64,000 nt of DNA from Aquabacterium commune. GTDB lineage: Bacteria > Pseudomonadota > Gammaproteobacteria > Burkholderiales > Burkholderiaceae_C. The stretch is taken from contig NZ_SNXW01000003.1 of assembly GCF_004362855.1 (NCBI RefSeq), positions 248,001 to 312,000 of the forward strand. The letters run 5' to 3'. The position numbers and the translations under genes were made by a program. The notes below the pieces were generated by a model. It saw only the letters and a list, made by a program, of their open reading frames with translations. It did no database searches and was not told the origin of the DNA. Below, one piece after another: positions 19,655 through 29,290 of this stretch (position 1 is its first letter; each line of letters opens with the position of its first letter).

Positions 19655-21883
19655 TCAGGCTGCCAGTCGGGAGATGTCGGCCACGCGGTTCATCGCAGCG
19701 TGGAGCGTCGCCAGCAGCCCCAGGCGGTTCGCCTTCAGCGCGGCGTCGTCGGCATTGACCATGACGCCATCGAAGAACGCATCCACCGGGGCCCGCAGCA
19801 CGGCCAAGGCCTGCAAAGACGCAGTGTAGTCGCCCTGCTCGAACGCGGCCTGTGCTTTTGGCACGACCGCCTGCAAAGCCTCGTACAGGGCGCCCTCGGC
19901 GGGCTCCTTGAACAGCGCAGCGTCCACCTGGGCCTCGACCGCGGCTTCGGCCTTCTTCAGGATGTTGCTCACGCGCTTGTTGGCGGCCGCCAGCGATTCG
20001 GCCTCGGGCAGGGCCGCGAAGGCGCGCACCGCCGCCAGACGGCGCGGGATGTCACCCAGGCGCGGCGGCTGCAGGGCCAGCACGGCATCGACTTCCTGGG
20101 CGCTGTAGCCCTGCTCGCGCAAGGACACGGCCAGGCGGTCATAGAAGAAATTGGATACTTTTGTTCGGACGTTCGGCGCGTCCCCGCCAAAAGACTCGTC
20201 TTTAGTGAGGCTCAGGTCATCCGCACCAATGTCAAAGAAGGCACCAGTCGCACCCGCCAAAAGCTCGGGCAGTGCCAGCGGCAGGTTCTTCTCGATGAGG
20301 ATGCGGATCACGCCCAGGGCATGGCGGCGCAATGCAAAGGGGTCGCGGTCGCCAGTGGGCAGCTGGCCGATGCCGAACAGGCCGACCAGGGTTTCGAGCT
20401 TGTCGGCCAGGGCCACGACGGTGCCGGTGTGGTTGCGCGGCAGCGCGTCACCCGCGAAGCGCGGCTTGTAGTGGTCTTCGATGGCGATGGCCACGCCGTC
20501 GCGCAGGCCTTCGTGGCGGGCGTAGTAGCCGCCCATGATGCCTTGAAGCTCCGGGAACTCGCCCACCATGTCGGTCAGCAGGTCGGTCTTGGCCAGCAGC
20601 GCGGCCTGCTGGGCCTTGCTGTCGAGCACGTCGAAGTGGTCCTTGTCGTCCACCGTGAAGGGCAGCGTGGCCATGCGCAGCTGGTTGACGATGGCATGCG
20701 CGATGGCACGCACGCGCTCGGAACGCTCGCCCTGCGTGCCCAGCTTGTTGTGATAGACCACCTTGGCCAGGCCCGGCACGCGGGAGGCCAGCGTCTTCTT
20801 GCGGTCCTGGTCGAAGAAGAACTTGGCATCGGCCAGGCGCGGACGCACCACTCGCTCGTTGCCGCCGATGATGGCGCTGGCGTCGGACGGCGAAATGTTG
20901 CTCACCACCAGGAACTGGTGGGTCAGCTTGCCCTCGGTGTCCAGCAGCGGGAAGTACTTCTGGTTGGCCTTCATGGTCAGGATCAGGCACTCCTGGGGCA
21001 CGGCCAGGAAGGCCTCCTCGAAGCGACCGATCAGCACATTGGGGCGCTCCACCAGCGCGCAGACCTCGTCCAGCAAGGCCTCGTCCTCGATGGGCTTGAG
21101 GTGCTGCCCCGCACGGCCGGCGGCAGCCTCGAGCTGCGAGACGATCTCGGCGCGGCGCTCGGCGAAGCTGGCGATCACGGCACCCTCTTCGCGCAGCTGC
21201 GCGGCGTAGCTGTCGGCGTCGCGCAGCACCACGGGCGAGACCCTGGCCTCGAAACGGTGGCCCTGGGTGCCGCGGCCAGCCTTGAGGCCCAACGTGGCCA
21301 CAGGCACTACCTTTTCACCGTGCAGCGCCACCAGGCCATGCGCCGGACGCACGAAGTTCACGCTGGTCCAGCCGGGCTGGAAGCCTTCGCCCTCGCCCTC
21401 TTGCAGCTGGTAGGTCATCACCTTCGGAATCGGCAGCTTGGCCAGCGATTCTTCCAGGGCTTTTTGCAGGCCATCGGCCAGCGTGGCACCGGGCTTGACG
21501 GTGTCGATGAACAAGGCCTCGGCCTTGCCGTCGGGCAGTTTCTTGAGCGACGCCACCACCTCGGCGCCCAGGCCCAGCGAACCCAGTTTCTTGAGCAAGG
21601 CCGGCGTGGCCTGGCCCTCGGCGTTCAGCCCCACGCTCACGGGCATCAGCTTGTGCTGCACGGGCTGGTCGGCGGCCTTGTCGGCCACGGCGCTCACGTG
21701 CACGGCCAGGCGCCGCGGCGAGGCATAGGGCGTGACGGCGGCATCGGCAGCGGCCAGGCCCTGGGCCTTGAGGCTGTCGGCCAGCACGGTGGCAAAGGAC
21801 TCGCCCAGCTTCTTCAGCGCCTTCGGGGGCAGCTCTTCAACGAACAGTTCAACCAGCAGGTTGGCGGTGCGGGACGTGGACAT
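19655..21883 (-). CDS. glyS: Glycine--tRNA ligase beta subunit
   Basis: Beta subunit of the heterotetrameric (alpha2beta2) glycyl-tRNA synthetase. It has 742 residues beginning MSTSRTANLLVELFVEELPP, the conserved ELxxEELP start. Family regions visible include DRKKTLASRVPGLAKVVYH, LLTDMVGEFPELQGIMGGYY, and HYKPRFAGDALP. The C-terminal region carries the anticodon-binding-like helical domain. It follows glyQ after 3 bases, so the two subunits are made from one message. Confidence 0.98.
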   Translation of the reverse strand: MSTSRTANLLVELFVEELPPKALKKLGESFATVLADSLKAQGLAAADAAVTPYASPRRLAVHVSAVADKAADQPVQHKLMPVSVGLNAEGQATPALLKKLGSLGLGAEVVASLKKLPDGKAEALFIDTVKPGATLADGLQKALEESLAKLPIPKVMTYQLQEGEGEGFQPGWTSVNFVRPAHGLVALHGEKVVPVATLGLKAGRGTQGHRFEARVSPVVLRDADSYAAQLREEGAVIASFAERRAEIVSQLEAAAGRAGQHLKPIEDEALLDEVCALVERPNVLIGRFEEAFLAVPQECLILTMKANQKYFPLLDTEGKLTHQFLVVSNISPSDASAIIGGNERVVRPRLADAKFFFDQDRKKTLASRVPGLAKVVYHNKLGTQGERSERVRAIAHAIVNQLRMATLPFTVDDKDHFDVLDSKAQQAALLAKTDLLTDMVGEFPELQGIMGGYYARHEGLRDGVAIAIEDHYKPRFAGDALPRNHTGTVVALADKLETLVGLFGIGQLPTGDRDPFALRRHALGVIRILIEKNLPLALPELLAGATGAFFDIGADDLSLTKDESFGGDAPNVRTKVSNFFYDRLAVSLREQGYSAQEVDAVLALQPPRLGDIPRRLAAVRAFAALPEAESLAAANKRVSNILKKAEAAVEAQVDAALFKEPAEGALYEALQAVVPKAQAAFEQGDYTASLQALAVLRAPVDAFFDGVMVNADDAALKANRLGLLATLHAAMNRVADISRLAA

Positions 21884-21886
21884 GCT

Positions 21887-22807
21887 TCAGGCCGCCTTCT
21901 TGTGGTTCAGTTGTTCGATGACTTCGTCGGCCCAGGCCTTCGGCGCCATGGGGAAGCCCAGGCGGGCGCGGCTGTCGAGGTAGCTGGCCGCCACCGCGCG
22001 CGCCAGGTTGCGGATGCGGCCGATGTAGCCGGCGCGCTCGGTCACGGAGATGGCACCACGCGCATCCAGCAGGTTGAAGGTGTGCGCCGCCTTGAGGATC
22101 TGCTCGTAGGCCGGCAGGGCCAGTTGCTGCTGCATCAGGTACTGGGCCTGGGTTTCGTAGTTCGTGAAGGCGCCCAACAGGAACTCGACGTTGCTGTGCT
22201 CGAAGTTGTAGGTGGACTGCTCGACCTCGTTCTGGTGGAACACATCGCCGTACTTCACCCCCGGCGCATACACCAGGTCATAGACGCTTTCCACGCCTTG
22301 CAGGTACATGGCCAGGCGCTCCAGGCCGTAGGTGATTTCGCCCGTGATGGGCTTGCAGTCGATGCCGCCGACCTGCTGGAAATAGGTGAACTGCGTCACC
22401 TCCATGCCATTGAGCCAGACCTCCCAGCCCAAGCCCCAGGCGCCCAGCGTGGGGTTCTCCCAGTCGTCTTCGACAAAGCGGATGTCGTTCTTCTTGAGGT
22501 CGAAGCCCAGCGCCTCCAGCGAGCCCAGATAAAGCTCCAGGATGTTGGCCGGCGCCGGCTTGAGCACGACCTGGTACTGGTAGTAGTGCTGCAGGCGGTT
22601 GGGGTTCTCGCCATAGCGGCCATCCTTGGGGCGACGGCTGGGCTGCACATACGCGGCCTTCCAGGGCTCCGGCCCCAGGGCGCGCAGGAAGGTGCCCGTG
22701 TGGCTGGTGCCGGCACCGACTTCCATGTCATAGGGTTGCAGCAGCGCGCAGCCTTGGGCGTCCCAGTAGCTTTGCAGTCGGAGGATCAGTTGCTGGAAGG
22801 TCAGCAT
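21887..22807 (-). CDS. glyQ: Glycine--tRNA ligase alpha subunit
   Basis: Alpha subunit of the heterotetrameric glycyl-tRNA synthetase, carrying the class II catalytic core. The ATG at 22805-22807 gives [20 protein letters not shown], the standard start, and 306 residues. Conserved stretches include [40 protein letters not shown] and [20 protein letters not shown]. The open frame extends upstream over the promoter region but is not coding there. A possible -10 box lies about 53 bases upstream. Confidence 0.98.
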   Translation of the reverse strand: MLTFQQLILRLQSYWDAQGCALLQPYDMEVGAGTSHTGTFLRALGPEPWKAAYVQPSRRPKDGRYGENPNRLQHYYQYQVVLKPAPANILELYLGSLEALGFDLKKNDIRFVEDDWENPTLGAWGLGWEVWLNGMEVTQFTYFQQVGGIDCKPITGEITYGLERLAMYLQGVESVYDLVYAPGVKYGDVFHQNEVEQSTYNFEHSNVEFLLGAFTNYETQAQYLMQQQLALPAYEQILKAAHTFNLLDARGAISVTERAGYIGRIRNLARAVAASYLDSRARLGFPMAPKAWADEVIEQLNHKKAA

Positions 22808-22859
22808 GGTCAAACCTGGTTGGACGGGAGGGCCGCGCAAGAGGGGCGGCAAACCCTGG

Positions 22860-22865
22860 ATTCTA
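22860..22865 (-). promoter_or_regulatory. Candidate -10 box for glyQ-glyS
   Basis: TAGAAT on the minus strand in the 74-base gap between lnt and glyQ. No clear -35 partner. Confidence 0.3.
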
Positions 22866-22881
22866 GTGAAAGGCGATGGCC

Positions 22882-24465
22882 TCAGCCGACGGGTGTCGGC
22901 GGCGCTGAGGCGGAAAGTCTGTGGCGCCCTGCCCCGGCCACCGCCAGCAACAGGCCCAAGGCCACCAAGGGCCACACGCCGAAGCGGCCGGCCCACCAGG
23001 CGAAGGGCGTCTGCCCGGCGAAACCTTGCACCTGGGTGTTCAGCACGCCACGCGTCTGCGTCGGCATGCGGTCGGTGACGCGTCCGAACGCGTCGATCAC
23101 CACGGTGGCACCCGTGTTGGTGGCGCGGATGCTGGGCACCTGGAACTCCAGCGAGCGCATGCGCGCGATCTGCACATGCTGCGCAATGGCGACCGTGTCA
23201 CCGAACCAGGCGAGGTTGCTGACGTTGGCCAGCACGGTGGGCGACCTCGCCTTGTCGGTGAAACGCGAAGCCAGCTCTTCGCCGAACAAGTCTTCGTAGC
23301 AGATGTTGGGCGCGATGCGCTGGCCGCGCACGGTGAAAGACGGCGCGTCCAGCGGCCCGCGGCTGAAGTCGCCCAGGGGCATGTTCATCAAGGCCACGAA
23401 CCAGTGAAAGCCTGCGGGGATGAACTCGCCAAAGGGCACCAGGTGGTGCTTGTCGTAGCGGTAAGGATCGGCCTGGCCGGCCTTCAGCCCCACCACCGAG
23501 TTGCTGTAGCCTTGCTCGAAGCTGCCCAAGGGCACGCCGATCAGCGCCGCCCGCCCAGAGCCTTCGCCGAACATCGCCACCAGGGCGTCCCAGTAACCCT
23601 CGGGCAACTGCGCCGGCAGCAGCGGGATGGCCGTCTCAGGGGCCATGACGAGGTCCGCATCGGCCGCCTTGAGCTGCGCCGCGTGCCAGAGCAGCATGCC
23701 CACGATGCGCTCGTTGGCGAATTTTTCGTCCTGTGGCACATTGCCTTGCAACAGCGCCACGCGCAAGGGCTGACCATGCATCTGCGTGAACCGCGCCGAG
23801 GGCAGCCAGGCCAAGGCCAGCACCCAGGCCAGCAAGGGCACAGGCGCCGTCCAGCGCCGTCCACCGCAAGCCAGACAGGCCACGCACCAAGCCCACACCG
23901 CGCCCAGGCCGTACACGCCCAGCCAGGGCGCCAGCCGGTCCAGCGGGCTGTCGATCAGGCCATAGCCGCTTGCGCCCCAGGGAAAGCCAGTGAAGATCAG
24001 CGCCCGCGCCAACTCGGCCAGCAGCCACAAGCCCGCGAACATGCCGGCATCGCGCCACCACACGCCGCTGCGCCAGCGCACCCAGGCCCAGCCCACAGCC
24101 GCCAGGTAGCCCGACAGGGCCGCGCTGAGCAGCAGCACCGCCGCCCCGGCGATCGGGGCGGGCATGCCGCCGAAGTGGTGCAGGCTGACGTAAATCCAGC
24201 CGGTGGCGCCGATCAGCCAGGCCGTGCCGTACAGCCAGGCCCGTCGTGCGCCCTGCCTGGGCGCCTCGGCCCGCAACAGCAGCCTCAACAGCGCCCACAG
24301 GGCCAGCGTCTGCATGAGCGCAGGCAGCATGGCGTGCAAGCCAGAGGCCCAGGGCGACAAGGCCAGCGCGTGCACCGCACCCGCCAGCACCGAAAAGCCG
24401 TCGGCAGCGCGTGGCGCCATCGGTGCGCGCGATCCGCGTGATGCCCACCCAGCGCGAACGCTCAT
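22882..24465 (-). CDS. lnt: Apolipoprotein N-acyltransferase
   Basis: Inner-membrane enzyme that adds the third acyl chain to the N-terminal Cys of lipoproteins such as BamB, BamD and PilW in this window. The start [11 protein letters not shown] at 24463-24465 gives 527 residues, near the E. coli length. Several transmembrane helices fill the N-terminal half. The nitrilase-like domain carries the catalytic triad: Glu in [11 protein letters not shown], Lys in [12 protein letters not shown] and Cys in [12 protein letters not shown] last hydrophobic helix lies near the C-terminus. It follows corC by 7 bases, a conserved pairing. Confidence 0.97.
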   Translation of the reverse strand: MSVRAGWASRGSRAPMAPRAADGFSVLAGAVHALALSPWASGLHAMLPALMQTLALWALLRLLLRAEAPRQGARRAWLYGTAWLIGATGWIYVSLHHFGGMPAPIAGAAVLLLSAALSGYLAAVGWAWVRWRSGVWWRDAGMFAGLWLLAELARALIFTGFPWGASGYGLIDSPLDRLAPWLGVYGLGAVWAWCVACLACGGRRWTAPVPLLAWVLALAWLPSARFTQMHGQPLRVALLQGNVPQDEKFANERIVGMLLWHAAQLKAADADLVMAPETAIPLLPAQLPEGYWDALVAMFGEGSGRAALIGVPLGSFEQGYSNSVVGLKAGQADPYRYDKHHLVPFGEFIPAGFHWFVALMNMPLGDFSRGPLDAPSFTVRGQRIAPNICYEDLFGEELASRFTDKARSPTVLANVSNLAWFGDTVAIAQHVQIARMRSLEFQVPSIRATNTGATVVIDAFGRVTDRMPTQTRGVLNTQVQGFAGQTPFAWWAGRFGVWPLVALGLLLAVAGAGRHRLSASAPPTPVG

Positions 24466-24472
24466 GCCAGCG

Positions 24473-25480
24473 TCACCCCTGCTGGACACCGTCGGCCGCA
24501 TGGCGCACCGCCGTGACCTTGAACCAGCGCACGGACCCACCGCGCGCCAGCATCACCACGAAGCGCAAACCGCCCAACTCCAGGGCCTCGCCCCGGCGCG
24601 GCACACGGCCCAACTCGTGGGCCACCAAGCCACCGATGGTGTCGAAGTCTTCCTCGGGCAACTGCACCTGGAAGGCGTCGTTCACGTCGGAGATCAAGGT
24701 ATCGCCCGCCACGCGCTGGCTGCCATCGGCCAGGGTGAAGATGCTGGACTGGCCGTCGTCGTCGTCGAACTCGTCCTCGATCTCGCCCACGATTTCTTCC
24801 AGCACGTCCTCGATGGTGATGAGGCCAGCGGTCTTGCCGAACTCATCGATCGCGATGGCCAGGTGGCTGCGGTGGGCGCGGAACTCGCGCAACAATTCGT
24901 TGAGCCCCTTGGATTCGGGCACGAAGAAAGGCGCGCGCAGCAAGGTGCGCAGGTTCAGGTCCGGCGAACGCTGCAGCTTCAGCAGGTCCTTGGCCAGCAA
25001 GATGCCGATGATGTTGTCGCGGCTGTCCTCGAACACCGGGAAGCGCGAGTGGCCCGTGGTGATCACGGTGGCCAGCAATGCCTCGTAAGGGGCATCGATG
25101 TCGAGCATGTCCATGCGCCGCACCGCGACCATGACGTCGCCGGCGCTCATGCTGGCCATGCGGATCACGCCTTCCAGCATCACCCGGGATTCCGGTTCGA
25201 TGAGTTCGCGGTGCTCGGCGTCGGCCAGCGTCTGGATCAGCTCGGCGGTGGAGTCCGGCCCGGGCGAGAGGAACTCGACCAGGCGCACAAACATGCTGCG
25301 GGGGTCGCGCTCACGGCGTGGACGCCCGCCATGGGCGCGATCGTGTGAACGGTCTTGCGAGCGATCGTTGGACCGGTCGCTGGAGCGCTCATGCGAACGC
25401 TCTCGGGGGGTGTCGGCCTTGGAAGATCGACTGGGGGCGGTGTCGGACACGGCAGGGGTGTCTTTGTGGATGAGCTGCAA
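24473..25480 (-). CDS. corC: CorC-type CBS/transporter-associated domain protein
   Basis: Cytosolic protein with a pair of CBS domains (for example TVITTGHSRFPVFEDSRDNI) and a C-terminal CorC/HlyC domain (DFDTIGGLVAHELGRVPRRG). CorC is linked to magnesium and cobalt handling, and in many bacteria its gene lies before lnt as here. The 335-residue frame begins at a TTG at 25478-25480. A GTG at 25448-25450 is an alternative, since TATTCT directly abuts the TTG and could be a -10 box. Residues 26-50 are a striking run of Arg-Ser-x-Asp/Glu repeats. It diverges from the CobW-type gene. Confidence 0.93.
   Translation of the reverse strand: MQLIHKDTPAVSDTAPSRSSKADTPRERSHERSSDRSNDRSQDRSHDRAHGGRPRRERDPRSMFVRLVEFLSPGPDSTAELIQTLADAEHRELIEPESRVMLEGVIRMASMSAGDVMVAVRRMDMLDIDAPYEALLATVITTGHSRFPVFEDSRDNIIGILLAKDLLKLQRSPDLNLRTLLRAPFFVPESKGLNELLREFRAHRSHLAIAIDEFGKTAGLITIEDVLEEIVGEIEDEFDDDDGQSSIFTLADGSQRVAGDTLISDVNDAFQVQLPEEDFDTIGGLVAHELGRVPRRGEALELGGLRFVVMLARGGSVRWFKVTAVRHAADGVQQG
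25331..25405 (-). repeat. 12-bp-periodic repeat coding for RSxD/E units in CorC
   Basis: Six imperfect 12-base units encode ERSH, ERSS, DRSN, DRSQ, DRSH and DRAH near the N-terminus of CorC. Only the third/fourth residue varies, which suggests expansion by slippage. Confidence 0.8.
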
Positions 25481-25542
25481 GAATACCCCATGCCTGCGAC
25501 AGTTCCTCTGCGCCAGCGCGAGGCGAGGGGCGCCGAGGGGGC

Positions 25543-25548
25543 TACACT
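25543..25548 (+). promoter_or_regulatory. Start-proximal -10 box of the CobW-type gene
   Basis: TACACT ends 6 bases before the ATG at 25555, and no Shine-Dalgarno lies between. This suggests a leaderless transcript. Confidence 0.4.
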
Positions 25549-25554
25549 CACCCC

Positions 25555-26628
25555 ATGAGCCTGATTCCTGTCACCATCCTCACCGGTTTTCTCGGCAGCG
25601 GCAAGACCACGCTGCTCAAGCGCCTGCTCACCGAAGCACACGGCCAGAAAATCGCCGTCATCGAAAACGAATTCGGTGAAGAAAACATCGACAACGAGAT
25701 CCTCGTCGCCGACACCGAAGAGCACATCGTCCAGATGAGCAACGGCTGCGTCTGCTGCACCATCCGCGAGGACCTGCGCGAGACCCTGGCCGACCTGGTC
25801 AAGCAAAAGAAGGCCGGCACGCTGAATTTCGAGCGCGTCGTCATCGAGACCACCGGCGTGGCCGACCCGGGCCCCGTCGCCCAGACCTTCTTCATGGACG
25901 ACGAGATCGCCGAAAGCTACCTGCTCGACGCCATCGTCACCCTGGTGGACGCCAAGCATGGCAACCAGCAGCTCGACGCCCGCCAGGAAGCGCGCCGCCA
26001 GGTCGGTTTCGCCGACCTGATCTTCATGAGCAAGACCGACCTGGTCTCGGGCGACGAAGCCGACGCCCTGGCCCACCGCATCAAGCACATGAACCCGCGT
26101 GCGCCGCAAAAGCGCGTGCATTTCGGCGAGGTGCCGCTCAAAGAGGTGTTCGACCTCAAGGGCTTCAACCTCAACGCCAAGCTCGACATCGACCCCGAGT
26201 TCCTCAAGGACGACAACCACGGCCACAAACACGGCCATGGTCACCAGCACGGCCCCGATTGCGGGCATGACCACGGCCATGACCACGCCCACGGCGAGCA
26301 CTGCGATCACCCGCACCACCATGCGCACGACGACGACGTGAAGTCCTTCGTGTACAAGTCGGCCAAGCCGTTTGACGCCACCAAGCTGGAAGATTTCCTG
26401 GGTTCGATGGTGCAGATTTACGGCCCGCGCATGCTGCGCTACAAAGGTGTGCTGCACGTCAAGGGCATGGACCGCAAAGTGGTATTCCAGGGCGTGCACC
26501 AGCTCATGGGCAGCGACATGGGCCCCAAATGGGCCGCGGGCGAAACCAAGGTCAGCAAGCTGGTGTTCATCGGCATCGAGCTGCCGCAAGACCTCTTCCA
26601 GGCCGGCCTGGATCAATGTCTGGCGTGA
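25555..26628 (+). CDS. CobW/COG0523-family GTPase with His-rich metal-binding segment
   Basis: G3E-family P-loop GTPase of 357 residues. Members are metallochaperones, often for zinc; cobalamin-related CobW is another branch. The P-loop is GFLGSGKTT (residues 11-19). The metal-binding signature CxCC is CVCC at 65-68. SKTD in the G4 position is also present. Residues about 218-262 contain 17 His plus two Cys in alternating HG/HD pairs, a metal-binding linker. A C-terminal CobW_C domain follows (YGPRMLRYKGVLHVKGMDRK). It diverges from corC. No Zur-type operator is evident. Which metal it serves cannot be read from the sequence. Confidence 0.93.
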   Translation: MSLIPVTILTGFLGSGKTTLLKRLLTEAHGQKIAVIENEFGEENIDNEILVADTEEHIVQMSNGCVCCTIREDLRETLADLVKQKKAGTLNFERVVIETTGVADPGPVAQTFFMDDEIAESYLLDAIVTLVDAKHGNQQLDARQEARRQVGFADLIFMSKTDLVSGDEADALAHRIKHMNPRAPQKRVHFGEVPLKEVFDLKGFNLNAKLDIDPEFLKDDNHGHKHGHGHQHGPDCGHDHGHDHAHGEHCDHPHHHAHDDDVKSFVYKSAKPFDATKLEDFLGSMVQIYGPRMLRYKGVLHVKGMDRKVVFQGVHQLMGSDMGPKWAAGETKVSKLVFIGIELPQDLFQAGLDQCLA

Positions 26629-26812
26629 TCCAAGGGATATTCTGATGAGAACCGCCTCGAAGCATGGCTACAATCCGCGCGCTTCCTGGCCGGCCCAGCA
26701 ACTGGCCGGGGAGTGGCTTCGAATGTGAACAAGGCGGTGACCAGAAACGGGTCGTTCGCGTTGCTGACCGTGCCCAAGTCCTTGGATCACGCAATGAGGG
26801 AAGGAAGATCCT
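26629..26812 (+). promoter_or_regulatory. dksA leader with candidate -10 box
   Basis: This 184-base gap holds TACAAT at about 26670 on the plus strand. A direct repeat CTGGCCGG follows, and AAGGAAG immediately before the dksA GTG serves as ribosome-binding site. The implied leader is about 135 bases long. No -35 hexamer is obvious. Confidence 0.4.
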
Positions 26813-27529
26813 GTGACGAAATCCACCGCCGCGTCGTCCAAGTCGGTCGCAGCCAAAACCGCCAAACCGGCCGCCAAATCGGCCAAACCGGTCGCCAACA
26901 TCGACGCTGAACCTGTCGCGAAATCTGCCGGCAAGACAGCGCCTTCTCCTCTTCCCGCTCAAGCCAAGGCCACCAAGGCCGAAGCTGACGCCAAGGGCGC
27001 CTCGGCACCCTCGGGACGTTCGCCCTCCAAGACTTCCAGTACCGCACCCGACAACATGCCCTCTCCTGCCACCAAGGTTGACTCCAAACTCGCCAACGCC
27101 TGGAAAAACAAAACCGGTCGTGAACTGACCGAAGCCGAGCTCCTGGCCATGCCCGAAGCGGAGTACATGAGCGACAAGCAACTGGACTTCTTCCGCCACG
27201 TCCTGGAAGTCCAGAAGGAAGATTTGCTGTCCAACGCCGGCGAAACGACCGAGCACCTGCGTGAAGACACCTCCATCGTCCCCGACCCGGCCGACCGCGC
27301 CACCATCGAGGAAGAGCACGCCCTGGAACTGCGCACCCGCGACCGCGAACGCAAGCTGCTCAAGAAGATCTCGCAAGCCCTGGTCCGCATCGACTCGGGC
27401 GAGTACGGTTTCTGCGACGAAACCGGTGAGCCCATCGGCCTGGGTCGCCTGCTGGCCCGCCCGACCGCCACGCTGTCGCTGGAAGCCCAGCAGCGCCGCG
27501 AGCTCAAGCAAAAGATGTTCGGGGACTGA
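26813..27529 (+). CDS. dksA: DksA-type RNA polymerase-binding transcription factor
   Basis: DksA binds the RNA polymerase secondary channel and works with ppGpp to reset transcription during the stringent response. The 238-residue product starts at a GTG with AAGGAAG upstream. Residues 1-90 are a Lys/Ala/Ser-rich, disordered-looking extension. The conserved coiled-coil part begins near YMSDKQLDFFRHVLEVQKED and includes the acidic tip region (DPADRATIEEE). The zinc-finger region reads FCDETGEPIGLGRLLARP and keeps only one cysteine of the classical four. It is therefore of the cysteine-poor DksA class. The STAS-like gene follows 21 bases later and may be co-transcribed. Confidence 0.93.
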   Translation: MTKSTAASSKSVAAKTAKPAAKSAKPVANIDAEPVAKSAGKTAPSPLPAQAKATKAEADAKGASAPSGRSPSKTSSTAPDNMPSPATKVDSKLANAWKNKTGRELTEAELLAMPEAEYMSDKQLDFFRHVLEVQKEDLLSNAGETTEHLREDTSIVPDPADRATIEEEHALELRTRDRERKLLKKISQALVRIDSGEYGFCDETGEPIGLGRLLARPTATLSLEAQQRRELKQKMFGD

Positions 27530-27550
27530 GCCCCCAGCCACGAGCAAGGC

Positions 27551-29290
27551 ATGAGCAAGGACTCCAGCAGCTTCCTGCGCAAGGTTGTGCGCTTCGTCGC
27601 CAATCCCACCACGGATTGGTCGGAGCTGGACGCGCCCAACTCGGACGCCGGCGAGAGCGAGTACGCCAAAACCGAGATCAAGGCGATGATCGAGCGCAAG
27701 CGGCGCAACGACTTCGTGCGCAAGCGCGAACTCGACATGCTGCGCAAGATCCGCCGCGAAGGCTTGAGCCCCGACCAGGCCTTGCTGCTGGGCAGCGCGT
27801 CCAACCTGGATCCGGACTCCCGCCCGCAAAGCGGCACGCGCTCGGACAGCACCGTCAAGGCCAAGATCGACGAGATCGAGCTGCAAATGGTCGGCCAGGG
27901 CATGCGGCCCGCCGCCCAACCTTCGCAGGCGGGCCAGTTGTCCACCCTGCCAAGCCCCCTGGACTTGCCGCCCACGGCCCCAGCGACGCTGGCCCTGGCA
28001 CCCACGCTCGATGACGTGCCCGAGGTCTCGCAAGCGGTGGTGCAAGCTGCGCGCAATTCGGCCCCCCGCATGCCCGGTCAGGAAGCTTCGCCGTCGCCAA
28101 GCCACGCGTTCGGCGTGCAGGTGGTGGAGATGGCCCACGATCCCGAGCTGGACGAGGCCGTGATCGCCTTTGCGAACGCCGACTTCGACCAGTGCGAGGC
28201 CTGCCTGATGGCCCTGGTGCACCCGGGTGCCAGCCGCCACCACCACATGGAGACCTGGCTGGTCCTGTTCGACCTGTTCCGCGCGCTGGACATGCCGCAC
28301 AAGTTCGACCAGCTGGCCGTCTCCTTCGCGCAGCAATTCGGCGTGTCGGCACCCCAGTGGTACTCCTTGCCGCGCCGCGTGGCGGACTTCCTCGAGCGCA
28401 AGGGCTCGGCAGCCACGCCTGCCACGGTGCCCCCAGATGCCTCGGCCGATGCCAGCAGCGCCGACCCCGACCACGGTCCCGCCACCGAGCCTGGCGAAGC
28501 GCCACCGGCCCTGCCCGGCTGGGTCGCGCCCACCGTGCTGGACCAGGATGCCGTGGCGCAACTGCGCGTGGCCATCCTGCAGCTGCCACGCCCCTGGCGC
28601 ATGGATTTCTCGGGGCTGCAGCTGATCACACCCGAAGGCGCACACCATTTCAGCGGTTTGCTGCAGGCCTGGGCCCGCGAGCCCATGGCCTTGACCTGGG
28701 CGGGTGCGGCCCGTCTGCTCGCGCTGCTGGAAGAGTCCACCCCGACGGGCAACCGCGATGCCGACCCGGCGTTCTGGATGCTCCGCCTCGACGTGCTGCG
28801 CCTGGTCAATCAGCCCGTGGCCTTCGACGAGGTTGCCATCGACTATTGCGTCACGTACGAGCGCTCGCCGCCCTCGTGGGAGCACAGCGCCTGCCTCATC
28901 AAGCAGCAAGATGGCGCCGTGAGTGCGCACGCAGGGCCCATCTCGCACGTCAGCGAGGTGACGACCAGCTTCGTGGAATCCCAGGTGCACCAGGAAGTCG
29001 AGTTCGTGCAGATCGCCAACCTCGACCTCTCAGGCCAGCTGGTGGGCGACATCGGCCGCATCCTTCAGCACCTCGATGACCAGCTCGGTGCCAGCATCTC
29101 GCTGGACATCGACTGCCGCCACCTGCTGCGGGTGGACTTCATCGCAGCCGGCGACCTGCTCAACTGGGTGCTGGCGCGCCGTGCCGAGGAGCGCCAAGTT
29201 CAGTTCATCAACCCGCACCGCCTCGTGGCCCTGTTTTTCGGGGCCATGGGCATCAACGAGCACGCCACCGTCAAGCTGCAGACCGTTTGA
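27551..29290 (+). CDS. Uncharacterised STAS-like domain protein
   Basis: A 579-residue cytosolic protein of unknown function, with no signal peptide or membrane segment. The N-terminal ~80 residues are basic and helical ([20 protein letters not shown]). A Pro/Ala-rich linker follows. Residues about 195-280 form a helical, FimV/TPR-like segment ([20 protein letters not shown]). Two stretches resemble STAS domains: one around [20 protein letters not shown] and one at the C-terminus ([20 protein letters not shown]). STAS domains are found in anti-sigma antagonists and transporter tails. Here neither a kinase nor a transporter is adjacent. The 3' end overlaps the convergent coaX by 20 bases. Confidence 0.75.
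   Translation: MSKDSSSFLRKVVRFVANPTTDWSELDAPNSDAGESEYAKTEIKAMIERKRRNDFVRKRELDMLRKIRREGLSPDQALLLGSASNLDPDSRPQSGTRSDSTVKAKIDEIELQMVGQGMRPAAQPSQAGQLSTLPSPLDLPPTAPATLALAPTLDDVPEVSQAVVQAARNSAPRMPGQEASPSPSHAFGVQVVEMAHDPELDEAVIAFANADFDQCEACLMALVHPGASRHHHMETWLVLFDLFRALDMPHKFDQLAVSFAQQFGVSAPQWYSLPRRVADFLERKGSAATPATVPPDASADASSADPDHGPATEPGEAPPALPGWVAPTVLDQDAVAQLRVAILQLPRPWRMDFSGLQLITPEGAHHFSGLLQAWAREPMALTWAGAARLLALLEESTPTGNRDADPAFWMLRLDVLRLVNQPVAFDEVAIDYCVTYERSPPSWEHSACLIKQQDGAVSAHAGPISHVSEVTTSFVESQVHQEVEFVQIANLDLSGQLVGDIGRILQHLDDQLGASISLDIDCRHLLRVDFIAAGDLLNWVLARRAEERQVQFINPHRLVALFFGAMGINEHATVKLQTV

Noticed and set aside
19583-23299. A 1238-codon open frame antisense to glyS and glyQ
   Set aside because: It spans two well-conserved genes and their gap on the other strand. 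The composition (His, Gln, Val, Arg-rich) is that of a shadow frame in GC-rich DNA.
26218-26340. Repetitive CAYGGYCAY pattern that looks array-like
   Set aside because: It is the codon pattern of the His-rich linker of the CobW-type GTPase, not a CRISPR array or non-coding repeat.
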